This document shows, in pieces, positions 35,004-47,800 of a stretch of 64,000 bases of DNA (position 1 is its first letter; every line of letters starts with the position of its first letter). The stretch is taken from the NCBI GenBank assembly GCA_003956705.1, contig QZCP01000701.1, positions 124,001-188,000 of the forward strand, given 5' to 3'. The translations under genes were made by a program, and so were the position numbers. The stretch is from Brevipalpus yothersi. Lineage: Eukaryota; Arthropoda; Arachnida; Trombidiformes; Tenuipalpidae. Below the pieces are notes generated by a model. The model ran no database searches, was not told the origin of the DNA, and saw only the letters and a program-made list of their open reading frames with translations.

Positions 35004-35870
35004 ATGATTGATCCTGCCTTGAGTGATGAACAGCAAATGATGGCTGCAATGGGACTACCGATTGCATTCAGTTCAAGTAAACGTCCATTTCATGTGTCAG
35101 ATGATGAAGAGGACGATAATGTGAAGGATAATGATGATGACAATGGTGATTGTGATGGTGGAGGGGATGAATGCGAATCGACTGGTGAGTCGACAAGAAA
35201 ACGTAAGAGAAATAAAAAGAAGCAAAGAAAAATTGATCCAAATAATATTAGCAAATATTATGCTCAAAGGTATCGTCTATTCTCGCTGTTTGATGAGGGA
35301 ATTCAATTGGATCACGAATCTTGGTATTCAACAACTCCAGAAGAAATTGCCAAGCATATTGCTCAAAAATGTATAGAGAGTCAGCCTTGTATCATATTGG
35401 ATCCATTTTGTGGAGTAGGAGGCAATGTCATTCAATTCGCCCTCGCTTCCAATCAAGTCATGGTGATCGCTTCCGATATTGACCCGTACAAAGTCACCAT
35501 GGCAAAGCATAATGCGAAAATTTATGGAGTGCAAGATAGGATCTCATTTCTAGTCTGTGATTTTTTCAAACTTGTTGATCAAATTAGCTGTAAGATAGAT
35601 TTTGTATTTCTCAGTCCTCCTTGGGGTGGTCCTGAGTATCTCGCACACAAAGAGTATTCATTATCCATGATGTCTCCTGATGGATTTGAAATTTATTATG
35701 CTGCTCGAAAATTGACCAAAAATATTGCCTATCTCTTGCCTCGCAATATTGATAACGAAGAAATCAATTCTCTTCTGGAAGCTGGCGAGGCAGTTGAAAT
35801 AGAGAAAAATATCGTTAACAAGAAGACCAAAACATTGACTGCATATTTTGGAATAGAGACGAGTGAATAG
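35004..35870 (+). CDS. TGS1: Trimethylguanosine synthase (TGS1)
   Basis: Methylates the m7G cap of snRNAs and snoRNAs to the 2,2,7-trimethyl form, using S-adenosylmethionine. Single exon, 288 aa. An acidic N-terminus (SDDEEDDNVKDNDDDNGD) and a basic stretch (STRKRKRNKKKQRK) precede the catalytic domain: ISKYYAQRYRLFSLFDEGIQ, the SAM motif I ILDPFCGVGGNVIQFA, ASDIDPYKVTMAKHNAKIYG and the substrate-stacking motif FLSPPWGGPEY with its essential Trp. It is much shorter than vertebrate TGS1 (about 850 aa) and resembles the compact forms of yeast and some invertebrates. Catalytic residues are intact, so it should be active. Confidence 0.95.
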   Translation: MIDPALSDEQQMMAAMGLPIAFSSSKRPFHVSDDEEDDNVKDNDDDNGDCDGGGDECESTGESTRKRKRNKKKQRKIDPNNISKYYAQRYRLFSLFDEGIQLDHESWYSTTPEEIAKHIAQKCIESQPCIILDPFCGVGGNVIQFALASNQVMVIASDIDPYKVTMAKHNAKIYGVQDRISFLVCDFFKLVDQISCKIDFVFLSPPWGGPEYLAHKEYSLSMMSPDGFEIYYAARKLTKNIAYLLPRNIDNEEINSLLEAGEAVEIEKNIVNKKTKTLTAYFGIETSE

Positions 35871-37103
35871 TGTTCTGGCTGCACTCACTGGAAATAGATA
35901 AATTTTTGATCGAAAATCTCTACATTTCTGTCAACTGTTCCGGATTTTTCTCATGGTATTCCAAATTACAGTTCAAGTTGATGAATTAAATCTCTCTTCA
36001 ACTCACTGTATCAGATACTCATAAGATTGCATGTACATCTCATCTTTCGATTGACCAAACTTCAAAAATGAAAGTGAATTTGATTGTATATTGATCTCAT
36101 CATACTGTTCAACTTTTTCCAATGAGTTTCAAAAAAGAAGAGAACTGATGGAATCCACACATTCCATCTTCTTTGCATGTTGAACTTGCATCTGATTTCC
36201 TCATAATGGTTGCAATTATACCTTATCTCGTAAAAGATTCATGAGTTTGGAGGAGTTTTATTCACCATGGAGTCATCTCATTTACCATATGGTCTTCGTC
36301 TGGCCCTGTTTGATCCTGAGATGAGATGAAACCAAAAGCAAGAAGAAAAATTTTCTTGACTGGGTCATAGGAGCGATTATCACAAACCCTAGTCCTCTGA
36401 ACTAGTCTTGAAACTTCGTTCTAAGCAACTCACCTATCCGAAAATATACCGGAAGAGAAATGCTGTGAACAAGAGAGTGAAAGATAAAGTCAAAAGTAAA
36501 GTAAAATTTGGCAAACGAGAAAAGTTCTGGTTGAGAGAGAACCTGATTCACCAGAAAACTTTTTTCTCTCTCTCTCTTTCTCTCTTTCTTACCTTTTATG
36601 ACTCACTCATCTGGGCCTTATAATTTGAAAGCGGGCTCAAGAAAGTAAAGAAGAAGAAAGAGAAATTTCAGGAGGAGAGATGAGAAAGGGCAAGGTTAAG
36701 GAGAGTGAGTAGAGGAGAGTAAATAGAAGGAGAGAGCAAGTGTGTGAGAGAGAGAGAGAGTAGGAAAAGAATGAAAAGAACGGCAATCGTTTCCATCGTG
36801 TTTGACTTAATCATTTTGACGTGCTTCTGAAGTTGGTTCAATGTTGAGCTTGTCTCTCTATCTTTTTGGATAAGATTTTGGATCTAAAAAATCATCAGAA
36901 CGATATTCTGTTCTCGAAAGTGAATTATGTATACTCTTTACTTGTGCAACATGTCATCTGTTCTTCATTGGATGTGATTCATTGAGACTTGCCTGTGATC
37001 TAAGTGATTCAACTCAACATCATCTATGAATAACGTTGAGGATTTACTTTCTTCCACCATAACACCCATCACCCTCGGTATTTGAATTCCTCAATTCCAC
37101 GAT
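35871..37103. other. Intergenic region and 5' flank of MYRF
   Basis: These 1.2 kb lead from TGS1 to the proposed first MYRF exon. They contain purine-rich (36645-36780) and pyrimidine-rich (36560-36595) stretches and a 19-codon upstream frame (listed separately). No other gene is seen. Confidence 0.45.
37026..37085 (+). other. Short upstream ORF or alternative first exon of MYRF
   Basis: An ATG frame of 19 codons (MNNVEDLLSSTITPITLGI) ends 18 bp before the proposed MYRF start. If the GT at 37078 were used as a donor, this exon would end in phase 1 and join the next coding exon (44141) in frame, giving a different MYRF N-terminus. Otherwise it is an upstream ORF that could lower translation. 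Confidence 0.3.
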
Positions 37104-40100
37104 ATGTCCGCAACAGGTATGTTCATCACTTCAGTTCAATAATCTACTTTTTCGTTATCGCATAGCAACTTTCAATTCTGTCCGTGAAAAGATTGTGCTG
37201 ACGAAACAACTTTTACCTGTCCACTTGAAAAAATTGACCAAGTCATATCTATCCATATTTTCGAACTCACACTTGTCAGTATCTATGTGTGATGGTGAAA
37301 TTTTTAAAAGTTCATGAAAGTACTACTATTACACCTTCTCTAAGAACCATCTATTCGATTGGATGGGATCGACCAGTATTTTGGTCCTACAATCATTTTC
37401 CTCTCTCTCTCTCTCTCTCTTTTGATGTTTTTCTTTCATTTTCATTCAGCCCGCTAGCCATTCTCCTACTAAGACCTGTACAGTTATTTTCTCTCAACAA
37501 CAAATAACGTTAGCGTGTTATTCGGCTTCCTGAAACCGGTCCACTTAGAACTTATCTTCTTATTTTTCTTCTTCCGCTCTCTCTCCATCTTCTTCTTTTT
37601 TGCTCTTCTCTGTTGAAGCCCAGTCCAAGTCTTGGATCAGGTCAAAAACGATTTTGACCGAACAAGTGAGCAATATTCAGCAACACAATGTTCAGTTTAT
37701 TTGAGCCACATTCTTTTTCCCGTGTACTCACCAAGTATTTACATGTGCATACATTCCTCTCTCTCTCCACTGGATCATGTCACTCAGCACAAAGGCCTCA
37801 GGTTTCAGTAGGCACATGCTAGGGCAATTGAACTTTTTTCCCTCCATGCGAAGGCCAATATGATCTCGAGAAATAGTAGAATAGTAAATAGATACTCTAG
37901 ACTACAGGTTATTGTTCTAGTATTGGCATCTAGAATTATGATTGCCTGAGGTGATGTTAGTAGCTCAAATTTCTGAAATGATCGATTCTCTCCAAAAACT
38001 CCCACCTAGAGCACACATTGCTTTGCCACACATAATTTACATACTTCTTTTTTGGATTTGTGTACAGATGCTAAATTTTCTATGTAAATCGCACTTTACG
38101 TTTGTAAGAAGTTTATATTGGCAGCATATCACTGTTTTTTGGCTGGCTGAATCGAATCGGCTGATATTAAATTGAGATCGAAAGCGAAAGTGTCCTATCT
38201 AGTGAAGCAAGATTCACTTAGGAAAAGGAAGGGAAAAGGTTTCGTTTCAGTATCTGTTTGAGATATATGTTTGAAAGTTATTTTGAAGGGAAAGTTGTGA
38301 AAAAATCGAGAGAAAAAGAATCGTTTCTTATTGTTGATTTTTCAGCTAATTGATATTGAAAGATTGACTCTAAGTACAGGATATGTTTGTTCTTTTTTTG
38401 TTATTATCGAAAATGTTTTGTCATTCTAAAGTAGAAATCAAAAATGCTCTCTTTTACACACGTCTAATATCAGGTCATCGAACGGTATTAGCATTGAGTT
38501 TCGAAACTTCATCGCTATCGATAGTAACGACCCGATTATAGTCTCAACATTGTTCATCTACAAGTTACTTCTACCATTTGAACAACTTATACATTCACTT
38601 TTACTTCATTCACGTTCTACTATTTAGTGTCCATTTTTTTACTTTACTTGTTCCACAAATTTTGTTTCCAAAACAAATCATTTTTTCCCTCATTTCTTTC
38701 ACAACTTATTTCAGCGAAACTTCAAGATTCATGATCACTTCAGATCGTATCTCAATTCCACCTCAATCACAGAATTGTTTGGGAATTCGATTCGAAATAT
38801 CAATACTCATGAAGCACATCAGAAGTGCATCTTACTTATTGTGTCGAGAATAATATGAAAATTTTCCACCAAGTTTTTTCCTCTAGTCAAAATCGGGGAA
38901 AAGTCTAAAGCGGACGTATATTCCAATATTCCAGTAATATAGCAGAAGAACCCAAAAAACTTATAAATTTTAGTCCTCAAAGACACGCATCATTGGGTAG
39001 GATTACCTTCTGAACTTGAATATTTATCTCAGGTCAGCATGCTCTTAAAATTCAAATCAATCATTTATAAATTATCCAAATCATCCAATTTTGATGGATT
39101 ATCCTAATAGATACTCACAAAACAATACCCTTTCTACACCTCCACCATCAGCATCACACAAGCGAAGCATACTTGCACGCATATTGAGCCAATAGATTTT
39201 CGTAAGAAAAGTATTTCTAAATTAATTTTTTTTGCTCTCTCCATTCGCGCCCTTCTTGATCAAAAATCATACACTTAAATCTGATACAATTAAGTTGTAC
39301 ACGCGAATGTCTCAAGATAAACAGCCAGACAGAGTCATAGAATATTTCGAACTTTCCCTCTTCAGGTGACAATAATTTAATGTGAACCATGAATGATTTT
39401 TAAGTATATTTGACTCGCCTTCTCAACTCAATCCACTTATATCTTATTATTATATTGTGTGCTAGGTTGGGCATCTTCAGGCAAAGAGAAAACCAAATTG
39501 AATCAGTTACTGTACAGGTACAAATGTTGTGATGAGAAAAAGTATCTATCGGTTCATTTATATTTTCGCTCCTCTTTATTGAAAGTGAGAAAAAGTTTTC
39601 ATTAGCTTAAAGAGTCATTATTTGCTTGAAGAGAAGATGTATCATCGTTAAATTGAAGCATCATTATAAACAATTGAATGGAGTATCCAAAGTTTAGTTA
39701 TGAGAACCTTCATGAGTCAATTTTCAGCTTACAAGAGCCAAAAATTCATCTCAAAGAATTCTCGAAAATACTTGCTTGAATCATTCGATTGTATTAATAG
39801 TTTGGTTCATCTCCATTCTTGACAAGTAAACTATCTTCTCATCATGTCACTCGGGCGTCTTACAGAATGCTTCTGGATGGCACATGTGTGAATATTATTC
39901 CTGACTAACTCGTTCCAGTTGGAAAAGATATTGCTCTGAAATCGAATCACTATCCAACAGATATGAATGAGATCGGAAAAAAATATTCAGCACCACATGA
40001 TGAAATATACTGATAATTTTTTGTCAACATCTTTACTTTATTGCTGATCTATTTATCAGATTTTTTGTCGATTTGGGCTTACTATCGTGAAACTATTTTG

Positions 40101-41515
40101 TTTCAGATAATGTTGAAAATTCTGATCGGATCTCTTGTTATCTGATTGTGAGGAAAATTCGTCGAATTTTTTATCAAATGGATGTAGTGTCAAAAAATTC
40201 TTATTCTTAGGAAATATGAGATAAGTGATATTTTTCTTTGGAGAAACAGTTTTCTAATGTGCTGGAAGTGTAATAGGTAGCTTGGCCAACAAAATTTGAA
40301 AAATAAGTGAAGAATGAGTGAAAGAGAAGAAGTTTCTTCTGACGGTGTTGTTAGATTTATCCTCCATGTTACTCAGAATACTATGTTGCAAGAAGAACGC
40401 ATCGACTTCATAATGTTCAGGGTACTGTTGAGCAGAAATTCTGCATTTTTAGTACTTGTTTACTAATAGCAATAGTGTCCAGAGTTTTTTTAATCATTCC
40501 TTCCCATGCTTCCTCTAGAGCTCTATCATTGTTTATCTTTCATTTTCATGAACTTCCCTGAACTTGAAAAATGATAATCGCTCGATAATCGATTGGAGAA
40601 TTTAGAGAGGTACTTTTTCTGCCTCCGAACCCTCTTGATGGTTTCAAATTGGATAACATTTTGCATGGATACGATATATACGATTATAATCATCGATGTT
40701 ATAATTTTATTAGCTTATTTAGATGGTTGAACTGGTTCATTGTATTCATTTGGGTACGAATATCATCAACTTTGATACAAACAATTAAATTTCGGCTTCA
40801 TTGAATCCGCTCTTATGAACCTTCTACCCACATGAATATGAGATGAATATGAATATGTCTATAATTTGCACTCATCGTTACCCTTTTAGCAGCCTGATCA
40901 TTTTAATTCTTTCGAGAACAGCACTAATTTTTGAAGAGTGAATGAATTTTTCCAAGATTCAGACAGACTCACCTTTCATCAATTCAGTTTCGATTTATTA
41001 TTCAAGGGCTCTCTATAAACTTTGTAGCATCAGTCGTTTGTTTTCCACTTCCTTCCTTGTTCTTGGGGTATATTGTTTAAATAGATGCAAATTCAGTCCC
41101 ATCATGCTTTCCAAGGGAGGGTAGAACAAGTCTTACAATGGCTAAGGTATAAAAAAGGAAAATATTCATACTCACTGAATTTCAAAAAGCCTGATATTTC
41201 TTCTACAATCATGCACACAAAATTAATACAACTCTCGATAGGATTCATTGTATCCCTTCTGTATCTCTCTTCTTGCGTCAAAAATTTTTTCCATCTTTTT
41301 CTTTTTCCCAAGCAACCTTCATACTCAAATAGATAGGGACATATTTTGATATTGAATGTTAGTAGTGACATGAACCTTACCGTGAATTTGGTTTTTACCC
41401 TTCTTCATTATGGTAATAATAAAATACAGCTCTAGGGAGGGTGATTTTCTAATTACATCTTGGCTCACAAATCATCTTTTTTTCTTCTTCATCTTCATCA
41501 TTATGATCTATCCTC

Positions 41516-41566
<51 letters not shown>

Positions 41567-41847
41567 CATCTTTTTTCTCTTCTTCTTCTTCCGCACTCGA
41601 TAATATCAAGAAATTCTTGTTCCGAATATATTCCTAACCTTTCACCCGAGTTCTCTTCTCTATCCATTTCTCACTAAGCCTCATGATCTCTCATGATTCT
41701 CTCTCAGACTGGGGGAGAAAGTAACTGAAACGCGGAAATACAATTTCAAGATTGGAGGAGGCCGTAAAAGTGGTTGGCTTGATAGGGCTGAATGAGTGAA
41801 GAAGAAAGTTCTTAGGATAAAGAGAGAAATTAACTTGTTGTGAAAAT

Positions 41848-41889
<42 letters not shown>

Positions 41890-44800
41890 ACCCTGAACTT
41901 CACTTAGTAAGCCATGCTATCATTTTGTGATTTTCTCTCTCTCTCTCTTTGACTAACTACCATCAGATAGTGGCTCTTTAATTCATGATCAGAGACGGTT
42001 TGCCTGTTGAGTGTATACACAAAGTGTCAGCCAGTTCAATTGAATCATCAATCGAATTATCTTTTATTGGTCAGCAAAAAATTGGAATGGTTTCGCCAAT
42101 TTTTCTTTAGGAGATAATTCTTTTTTCCTGAACTTGTGTATATTTATTTACGCTGATCGCTTCTGGGTCGTCAGGGTAGCAGAAAAAATTCTGTCTGTGT
42201 GTACGTGTGACTATGCAGAGACTGTAAAAAAATGTTGAATTGAATGAAAATAGTAAGAAAAAAAGAGGAACCAGACGGATCGTTAAATCAACAATTTCTA
42301 CGATCAGATATTATAGGGCTCTAAAATTTATTCGAATAAAATATTTGAATGTGCTATGAAATGCTTATTTGAGCGTTCTGAAATGTCTTGAATGACTTGG
42401 TTCACTAAATCAAATCATTGGGTGTCAATTGGATAGCAAAACGCTCAAGAAATGATCAACTTTATTGCTAAGGTCAAGTTGAATTACAGGGGCTGGTCTC
42501 GGCTAATAATCCAGGCCATCAGAGAAGATTTAATCCCTCATTGATATCCCTTTCCTAAACGATTTCATTTATGCTTTTTCATGTATTCTTCTCTTAACTT
42601 GTTTTACGCAATAATTCAATCATTATCGGCTTGCTCCAATGATGAGGATAACTTGATGGTGATAACTTTATCGTCTTGATCTGATCAACTGTGAAATTCA
42701 GATAAATGAGCGTGGAGAAAGTAGTTTGAGTTTAAGTTCGTTCATTCGGACATCATTAAGAGCTATGAACTAACACATAATTCATGCATCAACTTATTTT
42801 TCGAGAGGCTGACTAGTGGCGAAGTTGATTAATTTCCGATTGCAACTTCATGTCTCAAACATCGTTCTGAACACATGTCTTTGGTTTAAAAAGCTATGTA
42901 CATATTATGTATATTATGTATATGTATATTGTATAGAACCTTCTCATGTTCCCAGCTTTTCAGTCACATATTGAGATGTCATTCTATGGGGTTAAATTTT
43001 GGACTCTATCATCAGAATCTTCGTAAATAAGATTATAAAACCAATTGTTTTCTCTCTCTCTTGACAATATCGAGATCGTGTTCTTAGTGATCGATAAATG
43101 ATCATGAAATTAAAAAGATATGCGCTTTATCACGTAATGCTCGAATTTTAGCTGTTAGATCAATAACAATCATTAAATGAAGCAATTAATTGCTACTATC
43201 AATGAGATGTGGGTGACATTATCTCTCAGAAAGTTTATGAGCTCTAACATGATGGTATTGCATGAAAGTTTAGATTACTATAACTGAAAGAAGAATCGAA
43301 CGAATGTAAGACTACGATCGGAATTTTAAGAATTTGAGCCCTCAAACTTATTATCTCGATGCGTTCTAGGATACTCAGACCACTTGAAGTGTTTAAGAAG
43401 TGGTTTAACAACCAGCAACAATAGTTTTTTGGAATATTTGTATCAAAAAGTATCTGCCCTGACTACGGTAACTCACATGATATTCAATTTTAATACAAAG
43501 AGGTATGAAGCTGGAATAGTATGTAAACTCGTTAGACTTGGATGATATGTTGACAGAAGAATTGGAAATTCTTTCTGATGTGTCTATTACATTCAAATTT
43601 CAGTTTATTTATACCATCGATCACGATAGTTATAGTTGAATTAGGCGGGATAGCTTCCACCATCATTGCATGATAGGCTTACATGTAGTCAATTTCATCT
43701 GGGCTATGGCAGTTTGCTACATATTGAATAAGGCTTTACAGTGGTAAATATTTTCTATCGATTAGAGTTATGGAAATACACAAATTTTTGTACAATCAGT
43801 AGATACAAAAATAAGAAGAATTCTCATTCGATGCCATAACCTACACCATTCACTATTTGGGGTAATCTAGCCAATCAGCGAATTCTTCAAATTCTTGACC
43901 AGGAAACCACTCAATTTTGTGATTATTGCTCACATTTGATGATTCAAGTTCGTTAATTACATGTATGATAAAATTGTGGGAGTGAGAGCCCGAGAATCTT
44001 CATGAGTTTGGATCAGAGATATGAGAGAACCATGCATCATCTCATGAAAAAAAATTTGCTAAAATATGACAATTTCTCGAAACGGACAGAATAATTCTTT
44101 TCCAATGAACTACAAGAGTCTTCATTTCATCTTCGAACAGGGCGAACTGATTTCATCAGTATTGAAAACGCTGCGCTGGATTTCAGTCAACTAGAAGATT
44201 ACATCAATGATGATGGAGATGGAGGTGAATCAATGTAAGTAGAATATTTGCCTATTTTTACCAATTTTATTGCACCCTTCAAATTTCATCAGGAATTTGT
44301 GTCCAAGATTATGCATTCGAAAATATTTTATTCCTACAAAATCATAATTCACGAACTCATTATTTTGTAACTGATTTTGGTAAAAAGTTAAAAAAGGTAA
44401 TCTGCAGATTTTATAAGTGAGAATCAAATGATCTAGAAATCTGAGCTATGCTATCTGAGGTATGTCTAAGAGAATTTTAAAATATTAGGCTTTAAAAACT
44501 TTGGCAGATTGTTCTGAGTTGTGATAATCTGCAGATTATCTGAAAACCATCTGGCTAGATAAAATTATAATATGAAAATGAATATGAAAATTAACACTTC
44601 AATATGACATCAGTATCAAGATGAGTGAATAAACTTGAACTTGATTAGGGAAATGATCATTTGAGAGCAATCGAAATGAGTTCAGTCATTTGATGTGAAT
44701 GTTAGCTATGTGTGAGTAAGTGCAACAATTTAATATTTCAACTCGATCAGGCCGGAATCGCTCGAAGCTCGCGACATAACCGTTGAATTGAGTGTACAAA

Positions 44801-47800
44801 AGTTGGCGTGATAAACTTGGTTAAAATTTGCAATCGTTCCAAGTATCAAAATGTGATGATGGTTTTGCAATATTTTCTTTCACACTTTCAGGCCAGTCAG
44901 AAAAGAATAAGCTCAGAATCAATTGATTTTCTCAAAAACTCTTACAATTTAGTTCATTAGCTTTTCACCTTGCCTGAAAAATTCAAAGTGACTTATCGTG
45001 AAAATTCCTTTTATAATGAAATTTTTTCGATGACCATGCATAAGGTCCTTAAGCTGTTTTGTGTGGATGATGTTTGGTATTCTAATTGTAACATCTGCAC
45101 ACTTGTGATGAGAAAGAATTCAGTTTCAATTTTTTGCCATGTATGATGTATACATTGATGCGTATGATGGTCGATGAATAATTGTAGGGATAAATTTCAC
45201 TTAAACTTTTGTTGATAATGAGGCAATTCACTCACAATAATTGTTAAGAGTAAAAGTGGAAAACTTTTGAGACTTTGTATTACTCTTCATACTGTTCATT
45301 GGATGGTTGATAGATTCTCTTTTTTTTCCCTATATTTTTAGCCCCCATCCCAAAGTGAACAAATATATCCCTGAATATCATGCACTGATTGTGAAGAATT
45401 GTGTTTATGTGTATATATTGATGATAATAATTGATTCAGTAACAAAGAGTAACATACAAACAGTATCATCAAGCATTCTTTACCTCTTTAACCCTCCTCT
45501 TCAATCCTCACCCTATGCCACCCCCAAAACGCTCATCTTAATGGAAAGAGAAATTTTTTCGTTCAACGTTCAAAGTTTAATGGTAGATCGCTTTTTATGA
45601 TATAGATGATGCACATGAGCTGAGTATTGTCGAGAACGTGTACAAGTGAAAGTTGAAACCTCGAGCTTGCTACACGAGACTGAACACAAAAAAAACGATT
45701 TGTCTTCTTTTAAGCTAAAAACTGACTAAAAGTTGGAAAAACCAATAAAAAATGTATCTTGAGTTGAAATTTGTTTCTCAAATTATGTAGAAAAGACTAT
45801 TTATCATGGTAGAAAAAATAATGGAGATCAAATTCTTCTGGATTTTCCAGTGGGTTCTTCTGAACTTAGGGAATGTCACTTAGCTTTGAGTTTTTTGTTT
45901 GTTGAGGGTCTAGTATTTGGCTTCAATTGAACTGATCAACTTGCATTCTGGATGTTTTTCAGCAAATAAGTTTTGCTGAATGTAGTTTATTGTGGTATGT
46001 ATAGGTAATATAAGAGGAATTTTATCGTAATTTAAGTCATTCTCTCTGATATGAGCTCTCAAATCGTCAGTCTTCCTCCATGGATTCAGCTATTACGTGG
46101 TCTCTTAGGTTCAATTATTTTCTCAGTTTGGCTCAGTTCCTGTAGTTACGATTTGTCTTAAATCAGTGATAGAATTTCGATGTATGATGAAAGAAATTAA
46201 CATTAAAGGCGATATCTCTTCGAAATGTAGCCAACTCCGAGTAAAAAATCGATTTTTCTCCCTCATTTGATCCCATATTGTATTGATCATTTATTTTGTC
46301 ATTCAAAATTTTAGCGAAAAGCGATAAAAGCAGTATTCCAGGTGCATCATTAGTCTGCTTGATGATACTAGGCTTTGAGGCAATTCATAGCTTCCTATAA
46401 TATAGAATGTTATAACAAAGAAGTTCACAAACTAGCGTGAAAGCCTCTTTAGATTCAAAAAATTGTGAAAATTGTCAATCTATAGATTTTACTAATAAAC
46501 TTATGAATAAAAAATACAAATCTCATCTTTTGATCTGTCTAGATAATGATTGAAATGAAACACTCACAAAATTTTCCCATTCCTTTTCTTTTTATATGGA
46601 AAGAAGATGGTTTTGTTCCCATGTATTCAACACAGTCCACTGTCCGAGGATCTTTTCCCATATATAATCATTAACACTAGTACTGTGTAGTCGAATATGC
46701 GAATAATTAGCTGACAATATAGAAATCTTTCCAGAATCAGAGTGGATTGCTTCGAATATCCATTTCCTTGCTCAAAAATTTTACACTACCAAGATGATCA
46801 TATCCCTCTATATATTTCGATTTACTCGCCTCATTCGTCCTGTGTAGCTTCCCAGATAAGCTTGAATAGATCTGATACTGATGAATTTCCTCTTGCAATT
46901 TTTCCAGTTTTAATAATGGATCAAATTACTTTACCGACGCCTTGGTTAATCCTGAAATAAAACTACCAGAATCTCCTGAAAGTGGAGCAAAGCGTACTGA
47001 TTATGGTTACTCTCATGATAATGGGCAACAAAGAACACTTCCGAACTCAATATCTAGAAATGGAATTAGAAATCATTCAGTTTCAAATGGTGTAAATCCA
47101 CATCCGCCTGAGTATCCACATGATTCATCAACTCATCTGAACAATTCCGATAATAATCATCAAAGACCAGCACATCAGGTGCGAAAACTTGATTTCCTCT
47201 TTTTCAAGAATAATTTTTTGATCCACAAATTTTTCTGCTTTTTAGCACCCCAATCATCAACATCATCGAAATATTCAACTGTATGATAAAGTTACCAATC
47301 CATCATCATCACACCCTCATCATTTACCTGAAAGTCCACCTGATTCAGGGTCTGAGCCACCCTATTCTCCTATGAATGAGAACGAGAATCGAGCTGTTCA
47401 CAATAATCATCCAAATAACAATTCTACCCATCAAACGCTTCACCAATCTTCACCACCTGGAGTGATCTGTAAGCAAAATAATTCCGGTGATATGATGCAT
47501 CCGGGCCATTACGGTAGCGCACAGATCAAGCATCTCTCACCATCAGAATTAAATCTTCCTCTTAATCCATCAAATATTCATCCGGTGAGTGTTGAAACTT
47601 CCCTTTATGATCACTTCTCATGGAAGAAAACTTAAACTTCTTCCATATAATATTCGCATGAGAAAAAGGAAGTGAGATAAAATTAATAAAATGACAATGC
47701 GTGATCAACTGTAGCCTATTCATGAGAAATTTTGATCGCTTTTTGAAACTTGTATTTTTTCTCACAATTCAGTCCCAAGACATCCGTCATCTTGGTCACA

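Larger units (their letters stand above)
37117..44140 (+). other. Long first intron of MYRF
   Basis: Seven kilobases with no exon I recognise on either strand. It holds several (CT)n tracts and many short random frames. Such a long intron in an otherwise compact gene suggests enhancers or alternative promoters. The 5' border depends on the inferred first exon. Confidence 0.5.

Noticed and set aside
38578..38853. 91-codon frame in the first MYRF intron
   Set aside because: Hydrophobic, low-complexity reading of pyrimidine-rich DNA; no homology or splice support.
41410..41903. Frames with Ser-Leu or Arg-Glu runs near the (TC)n tracts
   Set aside because: They are translations of the dinucleotide repeats.
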